DNA from: Sthenelais limicola
Taxonomy: Eukaryota > Annelida > Polychaeta > Phyllodocida > Sigalionidae
Assembly: GCA_942159475.1 (NCBI GenBank)
Contig: OW804099.1
Span: 11,357,146-11,421,145 of the forward strand
Reading direction: 5' to 3'
DNA length: 64,000 nucleotides
Position numbers and translations under genes: made by a program. Below are positions 33,541 through 43,000 of this stretch, in pieces; position 1 is the first letter of the stretch; each line of letters starts with the position of its first letter. The notes beneath the pieces are model-generated. The model made no database searches, was not told the DNA's origin, and saw only the letters and a list, made by a program, of their open reading frames with translations.

Positions 33541-34345
33541 CTACTGCCACCAAGTGGACCATTTGAACATGCACTATCACACCCTCTCCCCCCTCTATCA
33601 CCATTATCCCTAAAACCTTCCTGTCACCACAATAAGTACCATTACCCTCTTAGCCCCCCTCCTAATCCCACTACAGATATCTTCAAACTTTAGCAAAGGA
33701 TCAACTACTAACATCTAGTACAGATCTAAGATTGATGGGACATGTATAAAAATATATCCATACCATCAGGTTATATCTCCACATAGGAAATGGACGTCGG
33801 TGATTGGATAAGTGGATCAGTTCTATACAATATATATGCTAAAGGAAACTCCAGCTTGTTTTCTCTCCTCTGAACCTCAGCTAATGTGGATCATTTGACA
33901 AGATCTGGGTCAGTAGTGACAGGAGCAGTTATCCATCATAAGGATACATCACTAAATGTGCAAGTGGTCTGGAGAAATATACATGTATAATGATGTACCA
34001 GATGCATAGACGTAAATATGGATGAACATTTTGCATATATATGTGCAGGTACTGTACCTTGATGCAATACAGATTAGCAAGGAAAATTGAATATCTCAGA
34101 ATTTAGGCAAATCTTAAGAAATTACAATTTTGATGTATGCACCATGTCGTACATGTTTTACTGGCCTGACCCATAAAGTCACGATTCTGTCCCTATGGAG
34201 TCTAACATATGGCTTACCTCTCAGTGGTTGAATGTGTGCAATATAATAATTGTTTGTCACTGTTGAGGATGAATAATGATTCACTCATAACTCAAAGGAT
34301 CTTATGTAGGACATTTCCATACAAAATAAACTGGTTCACAATGAT
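33541..34345 (+). promoter_or_regulatory. Upstream block, copy C (before gene 2)
   Basis: Contains GATTGATGGGACATGTATAAAA, then GTGGATCAGTT, ATCATTTGACAAGATCTGGG, CTTGATGCAATACAG, CACCATGTCGTACATGTTTT, GGCCTGACCCATAAAGTCAC and GATGAATAATGATTCACTCA, in the same order as blocks A and B. It lies 0.7-1.5 kb upstream of the proposed gene 2 first exon. Confidence 0.65.
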
Positions 34346-35025
34346 TGAATGTATTCTTTATTTCTTCTTGAAACTGGTCGTCCATTTCTGATGTATGCCA
34401 GATACAATATAGAACAGATATTGAATAACAAGAAATGTGAAATGCAGAACTGTGGGAAAATACTGTAAAACAAAGATTTCTCCAGCTTTGCTACAGCTCT
34501 TCCACATTGATATTTCCTTGCCCTGCTAAAATGCTTTCCTGTGGCACCTTCACCTATTATCACTCACTGGTAGTTTTTCTTCCTCACTTGATTCGGTGTC
34601 AAATTCTTGTTTAAACATAAACCAGGAGCATTAGATAATAACTAAATAACTAGTAATAAAGTTGTTCCTATAATTAATCATGTGAGTAAATATATTGAGA
34701 TTGATTTTGTCACAATAAGTGGGAATACATTCTGCATTGGTTTCCAAACTTTGGACTAGTTTTATATTAGATAACAGAGATTTAAGCATTATGAAATATA
34801 ATATCTGTGTTTATTCATTTATCAAGTAATAACACCAGTGTTTGAATGTATAACAAAGGACGGGAAAAGAGTCCCAAGAGAAGTCTACTCTAGTTAATTA
34901 TATACAACTAAGTTCCTATTTAAAAAAGACATAGATGTAATATAGATATGTGATGGTTGGTGGTGCAAGTATGAGGTCAGATGCAGCCACCCGTGGAGAC
35001 ATACTGCATACATTGTACTAGATAC
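34346..35025. other. Non-coding stretch between block C and gene 2 exon 1
   Basis: AT-rich sequence, no recognised feature. Confidence 0.45.
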
Positions 35026-35029
35026 ATGT

Positions 35030-35263
35030 TCTATCTAGCGTCTGAGACAACCATACCTCAATAGTATTATACCCAACATAGCTCCAACTTGTCTACTCAC
35101 AGTCACCACTCAGGCAGCAACCAGCCATCTACTAGACCCACTTATTGACCTTTGTACTACATCCAGGTGAAAGGTCACCACTCAGGCAGCAACCAGCGAT
35201 CTACTAGATCCACTAGATAGCCATCACTCCTTATTGACCTTTGTACCACATCCAGGTGAAAGG
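35030..35263 (+). other. Proposed gene 2 non-coding exon 1, internally duplicated
   Basis: Resembles the gene 3 first exon region (ATTCTATCTAACACCTGAGAGA near 60,690 against GTTCTATCTAGCGTCTGAGA near 35,029). Two near-repeats end in TCCAGGTGAAAGGT (35,161 and 35,251), each offering donors CAG|GTGAAA and AAG|GT. The second continues GTAGGA and is the likelier donor. Confidence 0.4.
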
Positions 35264-35789
35264 TAGGATAATGTTATAACAACCATACCTCTGTTAACAT
35301 TATAAAAAAAGGCCTCTAGTGTATCATGTGCTGTATAGCTGGTTGTATTCAATCTGTGTAGAAACATCAATGTTGTAATACAGCAAGTGGTTAACAGAGC
35401 ATAGGTTCCACAGGATTCCAGTTGTTGTAGGTTCCAGTCAGTCTTCTTTGTTAGAAAGTAGTGCTAGATGTTGAAGATCCCCAAGGGTAGAGGCTACTGA
35501 TTGACTGGCAACAGGAAAAGTTTTTCAGCAAATACTGACAAGATTTATTAAAGTTCATAATGAAATAATTCCTTCTAGAACCATATTAACACCCTTTAAT
35601 GCAATATTCAAGAACTTTCAAGAGTTTCTCTAAGACACCCATGCCCTTCCTATACTTCAGGTTGTTTTACAATATAAATCATTGCATCAGACTATTCAAA
35701 TAATGTACTTTGATTTGATTTGAAAATTGTTTATTCATCACCTAAAGAAATCAGATACACTATGCCATCTTGGCTTCATGAGTGAATAT

Positions 35790-35990
35790 CTTACCCGGTG
35801 TGCGCAAATCATATTTGGAATTGAAACGTTCGCGCGGTCGTATCGCGCGTTGCCGATGCGACCCATGTATAGCTTTACTATATATAGAACTGCAGCCAAT
35901 GTTAGGTGTGAACGCGCGGGCAGGCAGGCAGAATGGTACTAGGGTCATTTGTGCGTGCAGACGCTGGTCAGGCCGCGGTATTTAAATTCA
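35790..35990. other. CpG-rich patch
   Basis: Dense CG dinucleotides (GTTCGCGCGGTCGTATCGCG, AACGCGCGGGCAGG) around a TATATATAG word, in otherwise CG-poor DNA. Could be an alternative promoter or a young insertion. Confidence 0.4.
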
Positions 35991-37269
35991 AATCACCTGT
36001 CTTTTGGGGCTTGATTTTATAATCCTGTTGGCGTCATAAAATATATATTTTGGTTAGTATTTCACTAGTTCATTATGGATGGTATATCAAGCATGTTATT
36101 CGTATACACTGAACTTGAATATTCAAGTTCTGTGGTATATATACCTTCCTGGAGTATTTCATCACTTTTACTTCTCACTGATACTTCCCGGAGTCAATGA
36201 GACCAGTAGACGGAGTTTCGCAATCTAGCAACAGGTGGCTTATACAAGTTTGCTGTTTGGGTTTGACAGGCAAGAGTCGCCCAAGCTACCTCACGCTTTC
36301 CCATAAACAATAAGTGGGGTGTTATAACCCAGAGCTGTAATAATGAGCACTACAATGTCACATAGAACATTTGCACAAATATATTCTGGTATGATATCAC
36401 TTATAATGTTTTTAAAATACATGTTGGAAAATATTTTTGGTGCATAAACTTGATTTGAACTTGAATGATTTGTAAACGCAAATCAATCAATCATGACGCC
36501 ACCTGGTGGAAACAAGTCAGACTATAGTAAGGATATACTTGTATCTACATACAGGATAATTAACGAGTTAGTTATCTGATTTATATTATATGCTTTTTAA
36601 AAAGACCGAACTGTGTATATTCTGTAGAAATATTATCAAATTGCGACTTTATAAGATGCTTGATCATGTTTTTTTTGTGTATAGGCTAATTACTAGCATA
36701 GCATAGCTGCGAGGAAAACCAACTTAAGAAAAATAAGCTCACAGTTCCGAATCCATTTCAGACACTTTCACATCGTTAAAGCTGTTTAAAATAAAGTAAT
36801 ACTTTGACAAAGGGTGGACCCCAATTACAATGAAAGGATTAATTCATTTGAAAGATATATTACACCTCGAGCTGCGTTGAAAGTTATGACAATCTGCAGA
36901 TCATTTTGTTGTCATTTGGCCACTGTGGGAAAATCGCTCACATTTTCGACTCAATTTCCAACGTTTTCAAAGCTTTAAATAGTTTTAAAACCACAGTAAT
37001 GCTTTAACAAAGGATACACTTAGATACTGATAAAGAATTTTAGTTTATTTCCTTAATTTTGATCTTATTTCACCGTTCTACCTCCCTGTCTGTCTACGTT
37101 TGGATGCTCTTAAAATTAATCCTTGAATGGTGAGTGGGCCTATCTTTTGGGGATTTTAAGATTATTTAGAACTTTTATCACGGTCAATTGTATGTTATAG
37201 ATATGTGACTGGCATCTCTGAATATTTGAAGCATTATTTATATCTGGCACTTCACACTCACCGACATGA

Positions 37270-37510
37270 CACTTCACTCATCAGCACAGAGCGTTCCAGC
37301 TGCGCAAACGTTTCAAATCAAAACAGCGTGACTGTAGAGTGCTACTGGTCAGTGGTGGGGGTGGTAGGGGAAGCATTTAACGCTACTGCGGCCAACAGCG
37401 GCCAACGCGGTGGCAAGCTATGCACGCTCTTTGGCCTCTGTTGCGTCATGTTTGGTCGCTCTTTCCTACAGGCCTTGTGCGCGACGGGTAGTGCCCTGTT
37501 TTGTAGAATC
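37270..37510. other. CpG-rich patch
   Basis: Contains GCGGCCAACAGCGGCCAACG and further CG words. Open frames of 60-105 codons cross it, but none resembles a known protein. Confidence 0.35.
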
Positions 37511-39639
37511 TATAGATCATAGATTTGCAGATTATATATCCATAGCCTCTAGTGTCAGGAATATTTACCCAGATACTCCTATAGTTAAATAGTTTATACT
37601 TATAAACCATTGTTGAGTCACGTTTTACCATTTAAGGCTTGTTGTTATACTTGGGGCCAGGAGTGAGTTCTTTTCCATGCCTTGGTGGACCCAGAAGGGT
37701 AAGAGGTACAAAGCCCCCCCCCCCCCTTACACACACAGACACACACACCCAGCATAATTAGATGGACATCCCCTCAAAAACACCCCTTTATCTTGGTAAA
37801 TGCTGTAATATTTAGACCCTCTTTTCTGGAGAGTTTAAGAAAAAGTCTTAATCTTTAACAGTTATAACAGCTGAAAGTTGTTTGAAAAAGTGAAAATATT
37901 AGTTGATATAAACAGGGGGTCACAATTTCCCTCTCTCTCTCACTTTTTTTCCTCCCTTCTCTCTTTCCTGCTCTTTCCCTTCCCTCCGTCTGTCCTTTCT
38001 CTCATGTGTAAATAGTGGATTTACACAAAACAAAGCAACTCCATACATCACCTGTGAACTGGTATAGGTGCGTTCAACTACATGAAATTACACACTGCTA
38101 TTATAAACTATGATACTTGATACATCAAACATATAGGGGCTATTCTTTTAAATTCAAGAGCGTTCCTTTCAATGAGCTGAAATACAGCATTTTTCCCAGC
38201 ACAACATTCAACCAATAATATAAAAATTATACCAAGTTACACATAATTATATCTCATCTATTTGAGTACACTTAAATAACATTTAGTTATGCTTAGCTAC
38301 TATACTATATATATACTACATACTATGTCAATGCTTGTCTATATTTATTGAAGAGAATTCAATCTATGAGTGGAGGTACAAGGCACAAAGCAACTCCATT
38401 AGGTAACTGTCAGTGAGTTGTTATGTGTGTTCATCGATAGTGAAATGTGTTAACATTTCTAGTATTTAGTGACATACCTACTCTAGTATCTTGATAATGG
38501 CAGCGTACAATAGTGTTTACTTCATAATTGTTCTAAAAAAAGTTGTGTTTCTGGTTCATAATAAATGAAAAGAAGAGAAATGTCTCTGTCCATGGTTAAT
38601 CGTTAGTACATAGTTCATAGCTCTGGAATAGCTATGTTTGCATAAAGGTGAGCAACTATCTCCAGACTCATATTATTTTTCCCTTATGTAACTGTTTGTA
38701 CTGGAAATATATTACGAGGCTGGCTAATGAGGCTAATGATGGATATCACAACAAGGGTTGGGCATTTTGAGCTGAGTTAACAACTTCCCATTTATCAACA
38801 AAGTAAACAACAAGACAAATGCTTTCTTCTACATTCTGTGAGTGTTTGAGGCAGAGTGAGTGAGAGGTAGCCAGTGGGCAGTGGACAGAGAGAGCCATTG
38901 ACCCAACTGCTGGTGGTGTCACCTTAATATAATGACCCTAAGTAACTGGGTTACATAATCAAACAAATACTCTACAATACAGGTTGAGGTAGCAATAATA
39001 AAGACAAAGTAAATTGTATAGTTTAATTTAACTAGTAGGTCCCAAATGTGTAAAATGTACCACATTTTACTATTTAATAGATATAACTAGATTGGATGTT
39101 GTGATAATTTTATTGAATGTGAATGTAAGGACAACTAAGAATGTAATCATTACTTGTTTCACTCTGTAAATTTATTTAAGGGCAAAAACAAAGCTCAGCA
39201 TAGTAGAATTATATGTTCTGTTCATGTAACTGTATAATTATTAAAACTTGAATAAAATTCAATAATAATGATAATAAATATGAGGTGTAATATAAAACTT
39301 TAATGTAATCTGCTGACCTCTCTTACATATTTCTCTGGTCCATCAAGATACTAAACAATGTCTTTGATGTGTTTTTCATCATATTCTTGACAATTGATTC
39401 ATGGTTTTTGCCTTGATGCATTATTTGACTAATAATGTTGATTAATTCTATACCATGGGTCACACTTTATATTAGTGGCTATCCTATGGCTTGATAAACA
39501 TTTGTCAACCAACAGCTTACTTTTTCACCAGTTACCAACAATCACACTCCATGACAGTGGCTATTGCTTGGTAGTCTATTTTACCTTATTTTTCACCATA
39601 ATTGATATGGACTATTGATGCAGTTCTTTTATCTCAAAA

Positions 39640-39730
39640 GACCCTCTGAAGAAGCACAAGAAAGGCGAAATGCATCAGGGTCGCCAAATAAAAAACTCAA
39701 TCACATGGTTTGTTTCAGTTGAGTTGCCTT
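39640..39730 (+). other. Possible Penelope-like element tail motif
   Basis: CTGAAGAAGCACAAGAAAGG followed by CGAAATGCATCAGGGTCG resembles the CTGAAGAAG..GCGAAACGC words common in retroelement 3' regions. Recognised from general pattern only. Confidence 0.2.
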
Positions 39731-39933
39731 TCATCTGTAAATTTATAATATCTCTGAAGATGTTTAATGTTACAAGTAATCACACTTTTGTACCCACACA
39801 CTGGGAACATTTGAAAACCCCTTATCCTTAGGAAGTTACATCCCAGTCAAAATACAATCTTTTAAACGAAAAAAAAATATGCTTGTTGTGACACTTGTTG
39901 TAACACTGACCTTGCTTATTTTGTATTTCATAG

Positions 39934-40035
39934 ATCAAGATGGCAACATATGAAAATGCAGCCTTCAGCAGTGAATTGCCAGAGGATGCCTCCAATGATG
40001 TCCTACAGGGGGTCCCTAATATTGATACGTCACTG
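39934..40035 (+). CDS. Gene 2 exon 2: cytoplasmic N-terminus
   Basis: Encodes MATYENAAFSSELPEDASND and 12 more residues, phase 0 at the donor CTG|GTATGT. It follows TTTGTATTTCATAG, the same acceptor context as genes 1 and 3. Confidence 0.75.
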
Positions 40036-43000
40036 GTATGTTAGATAAATTCACATATAAATAAATAAAGGATTAATGTCTGACTTTTAGGGCTGCTGGT
40101 GCACTTCATGGTGCATAATCCTGAGGTAAAGGAAAGGCAGCAGGCCCATAAAGGAGGTTATTAATCTATGCTTACGACCCCAGGCGGTGATTAGTTTACA
40201 TCATTGCTCAAAATCTTACTCTGTCATAAATGATCATAAAATGCTTTGAAACCAATATAAAGTAAGGCTGACATTGTGTTGCCCACTGAAATCATGAACA
40301 ATAATTGAAATATTCAACATTGAAATTGTATGCAATAAGAACCTATACAAAAAATTATATATAGACACTGACATATTATTCCCTGACAGGATCTACCTGA
40401 GAGCATGTATCTCACACCGGACAACTTAGAGGATCTTCATACTGATCTGACTTACCTCACCCCGGATGACCTATGGGATAGTCAAACCTCACCTAACTTG
40501 GAGGTTATTAATCCTTTCAATCTATGCTTACAACCCGAGGCAGTGATCAATTGCACCAAATCTTACTCTGTTATAAATGATAGCTGATAAAATACTTTGA
40601 AACCTGATATGAAGTAAGGAACTGATTTAGAATTGTGTATGGCATTATTGTGTAGTGTAGTGTAGTTAATATTCTACAGATTGACATTTTGTTGCCCACT
40701 GAAATAATGAACAATAATTGAAACATCTTTATAGACAGTGACTTAATATTCCCTGACAGGATCTACCTGAGAGTATGTATCTCACCCCTGACAACTTAGC
40801 AGATCTTCATACTGATCTGACTTACCTCACCCCGGATGACCTATGGGATAGTCAAGCCTCACCTTACTTGGAGGCTGAACTGGTGGACCATGATGATGCC
40901 TATGACTATGTACAGGACACCTGGAGGAGGCCAGTACGAGAGATCCAACATCCCCACCTGGATACAGAGAGGCAGGAGTCTCCTGCACAAGCTCCACCTG
41001 CGACTGAAGGGAATGAAGGAAGTAGTGATCCCAGAGGCTGCAAGGCTCCACCCACCTGGGGCTGGGTCATTATAGTAGTTGTTCTCCTACTTGGTGCTGT
41101 AATACCTGGGGTAGTTGTCCTTCTTTTACAAGGCAAAGGTAAGAAGCGTTCACCTGGGGCTGAGTCATTATAGTAGTTGTTCTCCTACTTGGTGCTGTAA
41201 TACCTGGGGTGGTTGTCCTTCTCTTAAAGGCAAAGGTAAGAAGCCTTCACCTGGGGCTGGGTCATTATAGTAGTTGTTCTCCTACTTGGTGCTGTAATAC
41301 CTGGGGTAGTTGTCCTTCTCTTACAAGGCAAAGGTAAGAAGCTATACCTTCACCTGGGGCTGGGTCATTATAGTAGTTCTTCTCCTACTTGGTGCTGTAA
41401 TACCTGGGGTGGTTGTCCTTCTCTTAAAGGCAAAGGTAAGAAGCCTTCACCTGGGGCTGGGTCATTATAGTAGTTGTTCTCCTACTTGGTGCTGTAATAC
41501 CTGGGCTAGTAGTCCTTCTCTTACAAGGCAAAGGTAAGAAGCTATACCTTCACCTGGGGCTGGGTCATTATAGTAGTTGTTCTCCTACTTGGTGCTGTAA
41601 TACCTGGGCTAGTTGTCCTTCTCTTACAAGGCAAAGGTAAGACGTTATACCTTCACCTGGGGCTGGGTCATTATAGTAGTTGTTCTCCTACTTGGTGCTG
41701 TAATACCCAGGGTAGCTGTTCTACTCTTACAAGGCAAAGGTAAGAAGTTATACCTTCACCTAAGGCTGGGTCATTATAGTAGTTGTTCTCCTACTTGGTG
41801 CTGTAATACCTGGGCTAGTTGTCCTTCTCTTACAAGGCAAAGGTGAGAAGCCTTCACCAGGGGCTTGGTCACTGCACCGGTAGAGAGCACACATTCTTGT
41901 TCATAATTCAGATCCACTTTAAAATGTACCAAATCATGTCTGTGTAGCATTATGGGACAATACTCTGGGTTGTGTGTCTGAAGCCAACAGTTCTTACTTC
42001 CTACTCACGTTTTAATACACCATCAATACATAATGTTTTGTTTCTATTCAGCAACCTCCCCAGGGACAACCTCCCCATCTATAAATTTTACCTACATACC
42101 AACTACAGGTGAGTGTCAGTTATCCTTCCCTGATGAAGTCCTTTTATTTAACTCATTCATTGGTACTGTAATACCTGGGATAGTCATCCTTCTCTTACAA
42201 GGTAAAGGTAAGAAACTATACCTTCACCTGGGGCTGGGTCATTATAGTAGTTGTTCTCCTACTTGGTGCTGTAATACCTGGGGTAGTTGTCCTTCTCTTA
42301 CAAGGTAAAGGTAAGAAGTTATACCTGGGGCTAGGTCACTGCACCTGCACATAATTCAGATCCAACTCATCTTTTAATATACCATCAATACATCATGTCT
42401 TGTTTCTTTTCAGCTACAACTCCTACCTACATACCAACTAGAGGTGAGTGTCAGTTATCCTCCTCTGATGAAGTCCTTTTATTTAACTCCTTCCCGTACA
42501 AATACAAGAGCACACAGCCATTAGCCATAACAGAATGGAAGCAGATTAGCCTAGTGGGGGAAGTCTATTCCTTATTATTATACCTTTGGGGGAGTTGGTA
42601 TGATACTCCTATTGGCTTAAGCACTGATCATCATATCAAAGAGAGCGGGTAATACGGCGGCCGTATTACCCGCTCCCCGCCATATTAACCGCAACTAATG
42701 AACAAAATGGTCCTGATCGTATTTTTTTATATTTCTATTTAAATAATTCCTTCTGCACAAAAAATACGCATAATATTAATCGATCATAGATAAAGGAAAA
42801 TAAACGAGTAACTTATATTCTCTATTTAGTTCAGTTATAATCGATCATAGGTGTAGGTAGAAACTAACCACCGCCGAAGGCGCTTGTCAGTCAGTAGGCC
42901 TTAGTTACGGTAATGAAGCTGTCACTGGAAGCGGCCACAAAAAATACTGATCAAATAAGGAAATAAACTAAAATCCTTTCACAATTATCGAAGTCTACCC

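Larger units (their letters stand above)
35264..39933 (+). other. Gene 2 intron 1 (about 4.7 kb)
   Basis: No convincing protein-coding exon. Contains two CpG-rich patches (about 35,790-35,990 and 37,270-37,510), a segment (36,925-37,065) inverted relative to 42,958-43,100, a C-run and CA-rich stretch (37,718-37,750), an AT-rich tail resembling a retroelement 3' end (39,215-39,290) and a GAAGAAGCACAAGAAAGGCG motif near 39,650. The 5' end depends on the exon 1 call. Confidence 0.5.

Noticed and set aside
37205..37592. Overlapping frames of 60-105 codons in a CpG-rich patch
   Set aside because: No recognisable domain and no convincing splice signals; reported only as a CpG-rich patch.
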